Notes: generated by a model from the sequence alone, not told the origin. A stretch of DNA of 64,000 bases from Salinarimonas rosea DSM 21201 (GCF_000429045.1 NZ_AUBC01000018.1:1-64000), one strand, 5' to 3'. Shown: positions 1 to 9,266, counted from the stretch's first letter. Translations and numbers: made by a program.

Positions 1-118
1 CCGGCACCCGGACGTGCTAGCCCGGAAGCGGGCACCGCGCAAGAACGGCGGTCCGGTTGCGCGGAGCGAAAAACTTCTTCTACGCTGCCGGCTCGAACGC
101 CGGCCGGAGGGGAGCGCG

Positions 119-1078
119 ATGCGGCTCGTGGCGATATCCGAGGAGCGGCCCGGGCCGAAGTGGCAGGCGCGGTTCGAGGCGCTCTGGCCGCGCTATCGCC
201 CCTGGTTCGCGCCCGCCGCCGACGACCCGCCCCTCGCCGCGCGCCGCGCCGCGCTCGCCGCGCACATGCCCGAGCTCGTCCCGGCCTGGGAGCGCGCCTG
301 CGCGCTCGCGGGCGACGATCCCGCCGCGCACGCCCTCCTCACCGGGTGGGCGCCCCCGCCGGTGGTGACCGGGTGTTCGGTGGCGATCGCGCCGGAGGCG
401 GAGCCGGTGATGATCCGCAACTACGACTTCACCTCGGGATTCTTCGAGGGCACGCTCCAGCACGGCCGCTGGGCCGGCGGGCCGACGGTGATCGCCTCGA
501 GCGAGGCGCTGTTCGGCGCGCTCGACGGCGTCAACGACGCGGGCCTCGCCGCCGCGCTCACCTTCGGCGGGCGGCCGGTGGTCGGGGCGGGCTTCGGCAA
601 TCCCTGGCTCGTGCGCTACGTGCTCGAGACCTGCGCCACCGTGCCGGAGGCGATCGCGGCGCTGACGCGCATCCCCTCCGCCATGGCGACGAACATCGTC
701 GTGCTCGACCGCACCGGCGCCCATGCCGTGGCGATGCTCGCACCGGACCGCGAGCCCCTGGTGCTCGACCGTCCGGTGGTGACCAATCACCAGCGCGCAC
801 CGGAGTGGCCGGCGGGGGACGCGGCGAGCGAGACGGTGCTTCGCTGCGATCTGCTGACCCGCCTGCGCGAGACGCCCGGCACCGGGCGCGCCGAGATGAT
901 CCGCGCCTTCCTCGCCCCGCCGATCCTGAGGCGCGACTTCGCGGGCGTGATGGGCACGTTCTACACCGCCGTCCTTCGCCCCGCCGCCGGCGCCGTCGAC
1001 TATCTCTGGCCGGACCGGCCGGCGTGGTCTCAAGCCGTCGGCGCCTTCGAGGAGGGCGCGCGCGAGATCCCGGGCTGA
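119..1078 (+). CDS. C45-like Ntn-hydrolase / acyltransferase family protein
   Basis: The 319-residue protein resembles the C45 (acyl-CoA:6-aminopenicillanate acyltransferase-like) and choloylglycine-hydrolase group of N-terminal-nucleophile hydrolases, which cleave or transfer linear amide bonds. The likely nucleophile is Cys86 in a GCS motif, followed by the RNYDF motif at 100-104, the DGVNDAGLA segment near 136-144 and Asn223 in VTNH, all in the order expected for the fold. In characterised members the Cys is freed by self-cleavage, which here would remove about 85 residues. I chose the ATG at 119 because a GGAGGGGAG ribosome site precedes it; the frame stays open upstream to base 14. No signal peptide is visible. 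The substrate is unknown. The gene converges on trkH with a 9-base gap. Confidence 0.75.
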   Translation: MRLVAISEERPGPKWQARFEALWPRYRPWFAPAADDPPLAARRAALAAHMPELVPAWERACALAGDDPAAHALLTGWAPPPVVTGCSVAIAPEAEPVMIRNYDFTSGFFEGTLQHGRWAGGPTVIASSEALFGALDGVNDAGLAAALTFGGRPVVGAGFGNPWLVRYVLETCATVPEAIAALTRIPSAMATNIVVLDRTGAHAVAMLAPDREPLVLDRPVVTNHQRAPEWPAGDAASETVLRCDLLTRLRETPGTGRAEMIRAFLAPPILRRDFAGVMGTFYTAVLRPAAGAVDYLWPDRPAWSQAVGAFEEGAREIPG

Positions 1079-1087
1079 GGTGGGGCT

Positions 1088-2572
1088 TCACTCGCGCCAG
1101 AAGCCGGGCGTGAGCAGGATCAGCACCGTGAACAGCTCGAGCCGCCCGAGCAGCATGGCGAAGGTGAGCACCCATTTCGCGGCGTCCGGCAGCGGCGCGA
1201 AGTTGCCGGCGGGCCCGATGATCGGCCCGAGCCCGGGGCCGACATTGGCGAGCGCCGTCACCGAGGCGCTGATCGCGGTGACGAAGTCGAGGCCGATCGC
1301 CATCAGGACCAGGGTGATCAGGCTGTAGCAGATGAAGAACAGCGAGAAGAACACCACCACCGAGGCGACGACGTCGTCCGGCAGCGGCCGCCCCGCATAG
1401 GTGCGCGGGAAGACGCCGTGCGGGTAGATCAGCCGGCGGAAATGCGCGCGCAGCATCTGCGCCATGATCTCGAAGCGGAAGATCTTCATGCCGCCCGAGG
1501 TCGAGCCGGTGCAGCCGCCGATGAAGGTCAGCGCGAAGAAGAGACCGACCGCGAGATTGCCCCAGACGAGATAGTCGGTCGAGGCGTAGCCCGTCGTCGT
1601 CACGACGGAGACGACGTTGAACGCCGCGTGCCGCGCGGCCTCTCCCGGCGCGTAGCCGTGCGTGACGACGAGCCAGGTGGCGAGCAGCGTCGAGACGCAG
1701 ACGAGGAGGAGGACGAGCGTGCGCACCTGGCTGTCGAGGAAGACCGCGCCCTCGCTGCGCAGGAGGCGGATGTAGAGCACGAAGGGCAGAGCACCCGCCA
1801 GCATGAAGGCGATGGCGATCCACTGGGTCCCGGGCCCGAAGCCGCCCATCGAGAGATCCGTCGTGGAATAGCCACCCGTCGAGACGGTGGTGAGCGCGTG
1901 CGCCACCGCGTCGAAAGGCGTCATCCCCGCGAGCCAGTAGAGCGCCGCGCACAGGGCGGTGAGGCCGACATAGACCGCAGCGATGGCGGCGGCGATGTCG
2001 CGCACCCGCGGCAGCACCTTCTCGGAGCGATCCGACGACTCGGTGCGGAAGAGCTGCATGCCGCCCACCCCGAGCGCGGGCAGGATCGCGATCGCGGTGG
2101 CGATGATGCCGATGCCGCCGAGCCATTGCAGGATCGCGCGCCACAGGAGCACGCCCGGCGGCGCCGAATCGAGCCCGACGATCACGGTGGAGCCCGTGGT
2201 CGTGAGCCCCGACATCGATTCGAAGAAGGCGTTGGTGAAGCTGTCGCGCAGCTGCGCATAGTCCGAGGCGTAGAGCGGCAGCGCCGCGAACAGGGCGACC
2301 GCCGTCCAGGTCGCGGGCGTGAGGATGAAGGCCTGGCGGATCGTCAGCCCGCCGCGCAGGCCTCCGCGCCCCGCCACCACCAGGAGCGCGCCCGCGCCCG
2401 CGGTGAGGCCCGCGGAGACCGCGAAGGCCCGCCAGTCCGGGTTTCGAGCCCAGAGATCGACCGCCATCGGCAGCACCATCGCGGCCGCCAGCGCGAGCAG
2501 GGTCCCGCCGACGAGCGAGGCGACCGGTGCGAGGGCGGGGACGGTGAGGCCGAGGCTCTTCGTGCGCTGCAT
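1088..2572 (-). CDS. trkH: Trk-type potassium uptake membrane subunit TrkH
   Basis: The protein has 494 residues with many hydrophobic helices and the four pore-loop repeats of the TrkH/KtrB K+ channel superfamily. The four filter glycines can be picked out in [29 protein letters not shown] and ANVGPGLG. It forms the membrane pore that works with the cytosolic TrkA gating ring in low-affinity K+ uptake; no trkA lies in the window. The start is ATG at 2572. Reading further upstream adds a 32-residue arginine-rich stretch that does not look real. It is divergent from the lipid kinase gene and appears to be a single-gene unit. Confidence 0.93.
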   Translation of the reverse strand: MQRTKSLGLTVPALAPVASLVGGTLLALAAAMVLPMAVDLWARNPDWRAFAVSAGLTAGAGALLVVAGRGGLRGGLTIRQAFILTPATWTAVALFAALPLYASDYAQLRDSFTNAFFESMSGLTTTGSTVIVGLDSAPPGVLLWRAILQWLGGIGIIATAIAILPALGVGGMQLFRTESSDRSEKVLPRVRDIAAAIAAVYVGLTALCAALYWLAGMTPFDAVAHALTTVSTGGYSTTDLSMGGFGPGTQWIAIAFMLAGALPFVLYIRLLRSEGAVFLDSQVRTLVLLLVCVSTLLATWLVVTHGYAPGEAARHAAFNVVSVVTTTGYASTDYLVWGNLAVGLFFALTFIGGCTGSTSGGMKIFRFEIMAQMLRAHFRRLIYPHGVFPRTYAGRPLPDDVVASVVVFFSLFFICYSLITLVLMAIGLDFVTAISASVTALANVGPGLGPIIGPAGNFAPLPDAAKWVLTFAMLLGRLELFTVLILLTPGFWRE

Positions 2573-2721
2573 GGGAACGGCTCGCGTGAACGGAGCCGCT
2601 TCTAGCACGGACCCGGCTCGGTGGAAGCGCCGGCGAGCCGTGGTCGTCGCCGGGCCTTCAAAAGCCACCGGCCGCGCACCATAACGCTCGTGGCGCCGTC
2701 GCGCTCCGGAGTCCCGTTCCC

Positions 2722-3636
2722 ATGTCCGTCCTCGCCGAGAGCCGGCCCGCCCCCGACGCCCACGGTCGTCCCGCCCGCGTCCTCCTCCTCGTCAATCCGC
2801 ACAGCCGGCGCGGCGCGGCGTGCCTGGACGCGGTCGCCGCCGCCCTCGAAGGGCACGGAATCGCGGTGCTCGCGGAGACGTTCTCGGCGGCCCGCGAGGT
2901 GTCGGACGACATCCGGCGGTGCGCGGGGGAGGTCGACGCGGTCGTCGTCTGCGGCGGCGACGGGACGGTGAACGCGGCGCTGCCCGGCATCCTGGAGACC
3001 GGCCTGCCGCTCGGCGTCGCGCCCTGCGGCACGGCCAACGACTTCGCCCGCACGCTCGGCCTCCCGGCCGACCCCGTCGCCGCGATGGCCGCGGTCGCCG
3101 CCGGGCTCACGCGCCCCGTCGACCTCGGCGTGGTGAACGGGCGGCCGTTCCTCAACGTCGCCTCGATCGGGCTCTCCGTGGATCTCGCCAAGGCCCTGTG
3201 CAAGCGCCGCAAGCGCATCTGGGGACGGCTCGCCTATGCGCTAGCGGCGATCCGCGTGGCGATACGGGCGCGGCCCTTCACGGCGACGATCGTGTCGGGC
3301 TCCGGCGAGGTGCGCGCCAAGACCTACCAGGTCGCGGTGGGCAACGGCCGCTACTACGGCGGCGGCATGGTCGTCGAGGAGACGGCGGCGATCGACGACG
3401 GCACGCTCGACCTCTACTCGCTCGAGACCCGCAACGTCTGGCGCCTCGCGCTGATGCTGCGCTGCTTCGCCAAGGGTGCCCACGGGGCCTGGGCGGACGT
3501 GCGCACGGAGCGCTGCGTCGATTTCGAGGTGCGCACCCGCACCCCGCGGGACGTCAACGCCGACGGCGAGATCGTCGCGACGACGCCCGCGCGCTTCTCG
3601 ATCCGGCCGCGGGCGATCCGCGTGTTCGCGCCCTGA
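2722..3636 (+). CDS. Diacylglycerol kinase-type lipid kinase (YegS/BmrU-like)
   Basis: This 304-residue cytosolic protein has the catalytic domain of the DAGK/YegS/sphingosine kinase family. The nucleotide-binding motif CGGDGTVNAALPG (GGDGT at 78-82) and the following PCGTANDFAR (101-110) are both intact, and the N-terminal LLLVNPHSRRG strand-loop is typical. Family members transfer phosphate from ATP to a lipid hydroxyl at the membrane face. The exact lipid (diacylglycerol, phosphatidylglycerol or another) cannot be read from sequence. Length is normal for the family. It stands alone, divergent from trkH across 149 bases and convergent with the SDR gene. Confidence 0.88.
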   Translation: MSVLAESRPAPDAHGRPARVLLLVNPHSRRGAACLDAVAAALEGHGIAVLAETFSAAREVSDDIRRCAGEVDAVVVCGGDGTVNAALPGILETGLPLGVAPCGTANDFARTLGLPADPVAAMAAVAAGLTRPVDLGVVNGRPFLNVASIGLSVDLAKALCKRRKRIWGRLAYALAAIRVAIRARPFTATIVSGSGEVRAKTYQVAVGNGRYYGGGMVVEETAAIDDGTLDLYSLETRNVWRLALMLRCFAKGAHGAWADVRTERCVDFEVRTRTPRDVNADGEIVATTPARFSIRPRAIRVFAP

Positions 3637-3653
3637 CCGAGCCGAGGCGCAGC

Positions 3654-4415
3654 TCAGACGTGCTGGCCGCCGTTGATGTGCAGCTCCGCGCCGTTCACGT
3701 AGGAGCTCGCGTCGGTGCACAGGAAGTAGATCGCCTTGGCGACCTCGTCGGGCGTACCGAGGCGGCGCATGGGGATCTGCTCGACGATCTTCTCGGTGCC
3801 CGGCGAGAGTATCGAGGTGTCGATCTCGCCCGGCGAGATCGCGTTGACGCGCACCCCGAGCGGCCCGAAATCGCTCGCGAGCTCGCGGGTCAGCGCCGCG
3901 AGCCCGGCCTTGGATGTGGAGTAGGCGGCGCCGGCGAAGGGATGCACGTTGGCGCCGGCGATCGAGGTGACGTTCACGATCGAGCCGCGGGCCCGCTCGA
4001 GCTCCGCACGCAGGCCCTGCGCCAGCAGCACGGTGGCGAACAGGTTCACCTGGAACACGTGCGCCCAGGTCTCGAAGGGCGTGCCGAGCGCGCTCAGCCG
4101 CGACCCGCCGGGGCCCTTGGGCGAGATGCCGGCGTTGTTGACGAGCGCGTGCAGGACGGCGCCCTCCAGCTCGAGCCGGCTGCGCACGTCGGCGATGGCG
4201 CGCATCGTGTCCTCGGCGCTGGAGAGGTCGACCTGGAGGTGATCCTCCGGCCCCATCTCCCAGGGGCAGTTCTCGGGGAACGCGTGGCGCGACGCGGTGA
4301 TGACGCGCCAGCCGGCGGCGGAGAAGCGCTTGACCGTCGCATGGCCGATGCCGCGGCTCGCTCCGGTCAGGAGCATGATGCGGCGGGGAGCGTTGGGAAT
4401 GCGGGGTTCTTGCAC
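3654..4415 (-). CDS. Short-chain dehydrogenase/reductase
   Basis: This is a classical SDR of 253 residues. The cofactor motif TGASRGIG lies at 17-24, NNAGIS follows, and the catalytic set is the Ser in NVTSIAG plus YSTSK. The C-terminal GGQHV ending is usual for the family. I place the start at the GTG at 4415 because an AGG-type ribosome site lies about 6 bases upstream and the family start falls here; longer in-frame ATG options would add about 30-50 unsupported residues. The substrate is unknown. It is the last of three leftward genes after the response regulator and the channel, but a 175-base gap separates it from the channel gene, so shared transcription is uncertain. Confidence 0.85.
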   Translation of the reverse strand: MQEPRIPNAPRRIMLLTGASRGIGHATVKRFSAAGWRVITASRHAFPENCPWEMGPEDHLQVDLSSAEDTMRAIADVRSRLELEGAVLHALVNNAGISPKGPGGSRLSALGTPFETWAHVFQVNLFATVLLAQGLRAELERARGSIVNVTSIAGANVHPFAGAAYSTSKAGLAALTRELASDFGPLGVRVNAISPGEIDTSILSPGTEKIVEQIPMRRLGTPDEVAKAIYFLCTDASSYVNGAELHINGGQHV

Positions 4416-4590
4416 GGGAGCCTCGTCCGAAGGGAGCGAGCGGGAAGCTAGCACGGAAGCGGGCGGCTGCCACGTCTGCATGTGGCGCGATATGCATCCC
4501 GCATCCGCATGCGCTTCATGCATGAGCCAGGCGACGACCTGATGTTCATCGGCTGCCGGCTGCAACGGCGTGCGAGACGAGCCTTCGGCG

Positions 4591-5022
4591 TCACGTGCGC
4601 CGGCGGCCCCACAGCTCCTCCATCTCCAGGTAGGTGAAGGAGGCCGACCAGCCGATCAGCACGAGGCCGTTGAGCGCCGCGATCCCGGTGAGGAGCCGCA
4701 TCGGGCCCGTCGGCCAGAGATCGCCGACGCCGAGCGTGGTGTAGCTCGTCAGCGAGAAGTAGACGAAGTCGGAGAAGCCGCCCGTCAGCGCCCCCTCGAG
4801 CCGCCCCAGCCCCCCGTGGTCGTGCATCGCCGCGAAGGCGGCGGCATAGAGCACAACGTCGAGGAGGTGCGCGAGCAGCACCGCCGCGATCACCACCAGG
4901 ATGCGCAGCGGCCGTCGCAGCCGCAGGCGCGGCAGCGCGAGGGAGACGCGCCGCAGGATCTCGTAATGGATCGTGACGGTGGCGCAGACGAGCGCCGTCG
5001 CGATGGCGAGCGTGGCGAGCAC
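4591..5022 (-). CDS. Small two-helix potassium channel (Ion_trans_2 pore)
   Basis: The 143-residue protein has an N-terminal helix (about 1-20), an arginine-rich cytosolic linker (24-40), a second helix (40-64), a re-entrant pore loop with the K+ filter-like TTLGVGD at 95-101, and a last helix. This is the pore architecture of minimal K+ channels, without any attached RCK or cyclic-nucleotide domain. The start is GTG at 5022, with a GAGAG ribosome site 9 bases upstream. It begins 12 bases after the stop of the LuxR-type response regulator, so the two are probably co-transcribed. The filter reads GVGD rather than GYGD, a common variant in this small family. Confidence 0.82.
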   Translation of the reverse strand: MLATLAIATALVCATVTIHYEILRRVSLALPRLRLRRPLRILVVIAAVLLAHLLDVVLYAAAFAAMHDHGGLGRLEGALTGGFSDFVYFSLTSYTTLGVGDLWPTGPMRLLTGIAALNGLVLIGWSASFTYLEMEELWGRRRT

Positions 5023-5034
5023 GGCGTGGCGCTC

Positions 5035-5703
5035 TCAGGCGATCGGCGCGGGTGCCTTCGCCGTCGCGCCGATCTTGGAGGCCGCGATCACCGCCTGCGT
5101 GCGGCTCTCGACGCCGAGCTTCTGCAGGATGGCGGAGACGTGCGCCTTCACGGTCGCCTCGGAGACGCCGAGCTCGTAGGCGATCTGCTTGTTGAGGAGC
5201 CCCTCGGACAGCATCATCAGCACGCGCACCTGCTGGGGCGTGAGCGTCGCCATGCGCTTGGCGATCTCGGCCGCCTCGTCGTCGTCGTCCGCGGCGAGAT
5301 CGACGTCCGGCGGCGTCCAGCTGTCGCCGGCGAGCACCGCCTGCACGGCGGCGCCGATGGCGGCGGTGTCGAGCGACTTCGGGATGAAGCCCGACGCCCC
5401 GAAGCCGACGGCGCGGCGGATGACCACCGGATCCTCGTTGGCCGAGACGATCACGACCGGGATGTCCGGGTGCTGGGCGCGCAGGTAGATGAGGCCGGAA
5501 TAGCCCTGGACGCCCGGCATCGTCAGGTCGAGCAGGACGAGGTCGACGTCGGACACGTCGGCGAGCGTCGCGGTGAGCTCGTCGAGCCCGCCCGCCTCGA
5601 TCACCCGCGCGTCGGCGAGGACGCCGGTGACGGCCTGGCGCAGCGCGCCGCGAAAGAGCGGATGGTCGTCCGCGATCACGATCGTCGTGCCAGCCTTCTC
5701 CAC
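5035..5703 (-). CDS. NarL/FixJ-type response regulator
   Basis: The 222-residue protein has a receiver domain followed by a LuxR helix-turn-helix. Receiver residues are the acidic pair D12-D13, the phospho-acceptor D59 in LVLLDLTMPG, the Ser in IVSANE and K109 in FIPKS. The C-terminal part LTPQQVRVL...LGVSEATVKAHVSAILQKLGV is the DNA-binding domain. The start is GTG at 5703, with GGGAGG 6 bases upstream. No histidine kinase lies beside it. The gene directly precedes the small K+ channel gene on the same strand, which makes ion or membrane-potential stress a possible context. An acidic linker (DLAADDDDEAAE) joins the two domains. Confidence 0.9.
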   Translation of the reverse strand: MEKAGTTIVIADDHPLFRGALRQAVTGVLADARVIEAGGLDELTATLADVSDVDLVLLDLTMPGVQGYSGLIYLRAQHPDIPVVIVSANEDPVVIRRAVGFGASGFIPKSLDTAAIGAAVQAVLAGDSWTPPDVDLAADDDDEAAEIAKRMATLTPQQVRVLMMLSEGLLNKQIAYELGVSEATVKAHVSAILQKLGVESRTQAVIAASKIGATAKAPAPIA

Positions 5704-5831
5704 GCGCACCTCCCGAACCCGCCCCGCGGCCCGGCCGAGCCGGGCCTCGAGCGACGGAAAGCGGAATTCCGCAGCCGGCGCAAGAGGGGGCGAACACGCA
5801 GGCACGCCGAATCGGCCTCGCATGCCGCCGC

Positions 5832-6941
5832 TCAGCCCCGCTCCGCCGGTGCCTCGACCCTGCGCGGCGCGTCGGGATCGCGCCGCACCGCGCGCGCGAG
5901 CGGCACGTCGCACAGCGGCATCGCGATCCCGTCCCATTCCGCGCGCCCGGCGAAGAGCCCGCGAGCGACGAAATGCGGGTCGCACGCCGCCTCCTCCAGC
6001 GTGCGCACGACGGTCGCGCAGCAATCGAGCGGCTCCAGACTCGTGCGCCAGTGCGCGCCGTCGCGGGCGCGGACGATCGCCGCGATCGCCGCCTTGGTGG
6101 CGGCGGGGTCGCGGGCGTCGTCGCGCAGCTCCGGCGCGAGGCCGAGCCCCTCGCAGGCGCGCGCCCAGAACTTGTCCTCCAGCGCGCCGAGCGCGACGTA
6201 GCCGCCGTCCGCCGTGGCGTAGAGCCCGTAGCGCGGGCTTCCGCCGGTCAGCAGCCCGTCGTGCGGCCCGGGCGCACGCCCCGCCGCCGCCATCTGCGCC
6301 CGCGCCAGCCAGGCGAAGGTCGCCATCGCGTCCGTCATCGCGACGTCGAGGAAGGTCCCCTCGCCGGTGAGGTCGCGCAGGCGCAGCGCCAGCAGGACGT
6401 CGATCACGGCCGGCATCGCGCCGCCGGCGATGTCCGCGACGAGCGCGGCCGGCGTCGCCGGGTGGTCCGGCGCGCCCGGCGCCAGCGAAAGGAGGCCGCC
6501 GAGCGCCTGGTAGTTGATGTCGTGCCCCGCCTCCCCCGCCCGCGGCCCCTCCTGCCCGTAGCCGGTGATGGCGCAGACGATCAGGCGCGGGTTGAGCGCG
6601 CGGAGCGCGTCGCGGCCGAGCCCGAGCCGGTCCATCACGCCGGGGCGCATCTGCTCGACGAGCACGTCCGCCTCGCCCACGAGGGCCTCGAGCCGCGCAC
6701 GGTCCGCGGGATCCTTCAGGTCGAGCGGGAGGATCTCCTTGCCGGCGTTGAGCATGGCGAAGGGAACGGAGCGACCCTCGACGAACGGGGCGAAGCCGCG
6801 CATGTCCTCCCCGCCCGGCCGCTCGATCTTGATCACCCGCGCGCCCGCCTCCGCCAGGATGAGGGTCGCGAGCGGCCCGGGCAGGAGGGTCGAGAGATCG
6901 AGGACGGTGACGCCCTCGAGCGGCAGGCGGCGTGCGGCCAT
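5832..6941 (-). CDS. CaiB/BaiF-family protein, alpha-methylacyl-CoA racemase-like
   Basis: This is a 369-residue class III CoA-transferase-fold protein. The GYGQEGP motif is followed by GHDINY with the family's conserved Asp at 141. The HDINY context and the later GGSPRYGLYATADGGYVALGALE segment resemble alpha-methylacyl-CoA racemases more than formyl- or carnitine-CoA transferases. In that group the enzyme inverts the C2 centre of 2-methylacyl-CoA thioesters by a His/Asp pair. The start is ATG at 6941. It lies 20 bases downstream of the AEC carrier gene on the same strand and is therefore probably in one operon with it, divergent from malyl-CoA lyase. A true CoA-transferase role remains possible. 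Confidence 0.8.
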   Translation of the reverse strand: MAARRLPLEGVTVLDLSTLLPGPLATLILAEAGARVIKIERPGGEDMRGFAPFVEGRSVPFAMLNAGKEILPLDLKDPADRARLEALVGEADVLVEQMRPGVMDRLGLGRDALRALNPRLIVCAITGYGQEGPRAGEAGHDINYQALGGLLSLAPGAPDHPATPAALVADIAGGAMPAVIDVLLALRLRDLTGEGTFLDVAMTDAMATFAWLARAQMAAAGRAPGPHDGLLTGGSPRYGLYATADGGYVALGALEDKFWARACEGLGLAPELRDDARDPAATKAAIAAIVRARDGAHWRTSLEPLDCCATVVRTLEEAACDPHFVARGLFAGRAEWDGIAMPLCDVPLARAVRRDPDAPRRVEAPAERG

Positions 6942-6961
6942 GCGGTCGGCTCCTCCCGGCC

Positions 6962-7981
6962 TCAGAACAGGTCGTGCGGGAGCATGCCCGTCTCGATCAG
7001 CCAGAGGAAGCCCGTCAGCGTCACGACGGACGCGATCGTGCCCACGAGCACGCAGGCCGAGGCGCGCTCGACGCCGACGCCGTACTGGGTCGAGATCACG
7101 AAGATGTTGAGCGCCGGCGGCAGCGCCGCCATCACGATCGCGGCGAACACCCAGGGCGGGGCGAAGTCGCCCACCACGGAGAGCAGCACCCAGACGATGA
7201 GCGGATGCACGACGAGCTTGACGACGACGAGGATCGGCACCTCCACGGGGATCTTCCGCGCGCGCTCGCCGGGCCTCGCGGTCTTCGTCCCGGCCGGCGC
7301 CGCCGGCGCCGGCGCGGGCCGGAGCGCCACCGTCACGCCGAGCAGGAACAGCGCGCTGGGCGCTGCCGCGTTCGAGAGCCACAGCGTCATCTTGTCGATG
7401 GCGGTGGGCGGCGTCCAGGCGAAGTAGCTCGCGCCGACGCCGATCATCGTCGCCACGTTGAACGGGTGCGTCGCGATCCGGAAGGCGACCTCGCCGGCGG
7501 TGGCGAGCATGCCCTTCTTCTCGACGCCCGCCACCGCCATCAGGAAGGGCACGAGCGAGAACAGAAGGAGCGAATCGAACACGAAGATCAGGACGACCGG
7601 CGGGCTCGCCGCCGGCCCCAGCGCGGCGAGCACGAGCGGCGGGCCCATGTAGCCGATGTTCGAGTAGGAGCCCGCGACCCCCTGCATCACCGATTGCGGC
7701 ATGTCGCGGGTCACGAGCATGCCCACCGCGAAGGCGATCGAGAAGGCGATGTAGGTCGAAAGCGTGGTGACCGCGATGAACGGCCAGTTCGCCAGCTCGG
7801 AGAGCGGCTCGCCCGCGATCAGCCGGAAGAACAGGCACGGCAGCGAGACGTAGATGAGGAAGAACTGCATCCACGACAGCCCGCTCGCCGGGCGCGGCAC
7901 GAAGCGTCCGCAGGCCCAGCCCAGCGCGATCAGGCCGAAGAAGGGGGCGAGGAGGTCGAGGAGCCCGACGAGGTCGGACAT
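6962..7981 (-). CDS. AEC (auxin efflux carrier) family transporter
   Basis: This 339-residue integral membrane protein has about ten predicted helices in two halves joined by a charged, Pro/Ala-rich loop (around PAPAAPAGTKTARPGERARK). That is the pattern of AEC/malonate-transporter family carriers, which move organic acids such as malate or malonate, or related anions. The start is ATG at 7981; extending upstream adds 37 residues that lack hydrophobic character. It heads a leftward pair with the racemase-like gene. The divergent neighbour is malyl-CoA lyase, so a C4/C5 dicarboxylate or its methyl derivative is a reasonable substrate guess, but this is inference. Confidence 0.82.
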   Translation of the reverse strand: MSDLVGLLDLLAPFFGLIALGWACGRFVPRPASGLSWMQFFLIYVSLPCLFFRLIAGEPLSELANWPFIAVTTLSTYIAFSIAFAVGMLVTRDMPQSVMQGVAGSYSNIGYMGPPLVLAALGPAASPPVVLIFVFDSLLLFSLVPFLMAVAGVEKKGMLATAGEVAFRIATHPFNVATMIGVGASYFAWTPPTAIDKMTLWLSNAAAPSALFLLGVTVALRPAPAPAAPAGTKTARPGERARKIPVEVPILVVVKLVVHPLIVWVLLSVVGDFAPPWVFAAIVMAALPPALNIFVISTQYGVGVERASACVLVGTIASVVTLTGFLWLIETGMLPHDLF

Positions 7982-8156
7982 GGGCTTTTCCGAAGGCTGC
8001 GCGGGGGAGGCGCGAGGGCTGGCGACGCGGGGCCCTCTCTCGCAAGGAAACGGCGGGTCCGCAATCGCAAAGGTCGCATGGCAGCCGTCCATCGGCTAAT
8101 GGTCCCGTGGTCGGGCACGGGCTATGTCCTCTCCTCGCCAGCCATGGGAGATCCGC

Positions 8157-9197
8157 ATGAAGAGCCCCCGCCGCTTCTACCAGCCGCTCGCGCTCGGCGC
8201 GCCGGAGCCCTACCGCGAGCTGCCCGTGCGGCTCGAGCGGATGATCCACTTCGTGCCGCCCCACGTCGAGAAGGTCCGTGCCAAGGTGCCGGAGCTGATC
8301 CGCCGTGTGGACGTGATCCTCGGCAACCTGGAGGACGCGATCCCCGCGGACGCCAAGGAGGCGGCGCGGGCGGGCTTCATCGCCATGGCGCGCGACAGCG
8401 ACTTCGGCGACACCGGGCTCTGGACGCGCGTGAATGCGCTGAACTCCCCCTGGTTCCTGGACGACGTGATGGAGATCGTCGCGGCGGTGGGGAGCAAGCT
8501 CGACGTGATCATGCTGCCCAAGGTCGAGGGGCCGTGGGACATCCACTACGTCGACCAGCTCCTCGCCCAGCTCGAGGCGCGGCACGGGGTGGAGAAGCCG
8601 ATCCTCGTCCACGCCATCCTGGAGACGGCCGAGGGGGTGAAGAACGTCGACGCCATCGCCGCCGCCTCGCCGCGCATGCACGGCATGAGCCTCGGCCCCG
8701 CCGATCTGGCCGCATCGCGCGGCATGAAGACGACGCGCGTCGGCGGCGGCCATCCGGACTACCGGGTGCTCTCGGATCCCGGCGGCGATGCGCCGCGCGC
8801 CTCGGCCCAACAGGACCTGTGGCACTACACGATCGCGCGCATGGTCGACGCCTGCGTCTCGAACGGGCTCTCGGCGTTCTACGGTCCCTTCGGCGACTTC
8901 TCGGACCCCGACGCCTGCGAGGCGCAGTTCCGAAACGCCTACCTCCTCGGCTGCGCCGGCGCCTGGTCGCTGCACCCGAGCCAGATCGCCATCGCCGAGC
9001 GTGTCTTCGCGCCGGAGGTGGAGGAGGTGCTGTTCGCCAGGAAGATCCTCGATGCGATGCCCGACGGCACCGGGGCCGTGATGATCGACGGCAAGATGCA
9101 GGACGATGCCACCTGGAAGCAGGCGAAGGTCATCTTCGACCTGGCGACAATCGTGGCGCGCAAGGACCCCGAGCTCGGCGCCGCCTACGGGCTCTGA
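8157..9197 (+). CDS. mcl: L-malyl-CoA / beta-methylmalyl-CoA lyase
   Basis: The protein is 346 residues, in the HpcH/CitE aldolase superfamily. [14 protein letters not shown] (from residue 58) supplies the acidic metal-binding region, Arg91 lies in TRVNAL, and MLPKVEG and ETAEGV mark later barrel strands. The long [18 protein letters not shown] segment distinguishes malyl-CoA lyases from citrate lyase beta subunits. Such enzymes split malyl-CoA to acetyl-CoA and glyoxylate, and methylmalyl-CoA to propionyl-CoA and glyoxylate, in the serine cycle and the ethylmalonyl-CoA pathway. The start is ATG at 8157 with GGGAG upstream. No other gene of either pathway is in the window. Confidence 0.88.
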   Translation: MKSPRRFYQPLALGAPEPYRELPVRLERMIHFVPPHVEKVRAKVPELIRRVDVILGNLEDAIPADAKEAARAGFIAMARDSDFGDTGLWTRVNALNSPWFLDDVMEIVAAVGSKLDVIMLPKVEGPWDIHYVDQLLAQLEARHGVEKPILVHAILETAEGVKNVDAIAAASPRMHGMSLGPADLAASRGMKTTRVGGGHPDYRVLSDPGGDAPRASAQQDLWHYTIARMVDACVSNGLSAFYGPFGDFSDPDACEAQFRNAYLLGCAGAWSLHPSQIAIAERVFAPEVEEVLFARKILDAMPDGTGAVMIDGKMQDDATWKQAKVIFDLATIVARKDPELGAAYGL

Positions 9198-9238
9198 GGC
9201 CGGGCGGAGGCGCGCGTGCGCATGTCGCGCGCTCGGGT

Positions 9239-9266
9239 TTGAAAGCTCGACGCACGCGGCCTATCT
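9239..9266 (+). promoter_or_regulatory. Possible heat-shock (RpoH-type) promoter of hspQ
   Basis: TTGAAA at 9239-9244 and CCTATCT at 9260-9266 are separated by 15 bases. They match the sigma-32 pattern TTGAAA / CCCATnT with one mismatch in the -10 part. The position, about 25 bases before the hspQ start, is right. RpoH control of hspQ is known in enterobacteria; here it is inferred from sequence only. Confidence 0.45.

Noticed and set aside
1-118. A gene end at the left edge
   Set aside because: The frame open from base 14 continues into the hydrolase gene but has no ribosome site and reads as an Arg-rich stretch; nothing else is supported in these bases.
5832-8975. A 1047-codon open frame on the minus strand
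   Set aside because: Only its last 370 codons are a real gene (racemase-like). The rest runs antisense to malyl-CoA lyase and through the AEC gene in another frame, an effect of high GC content.
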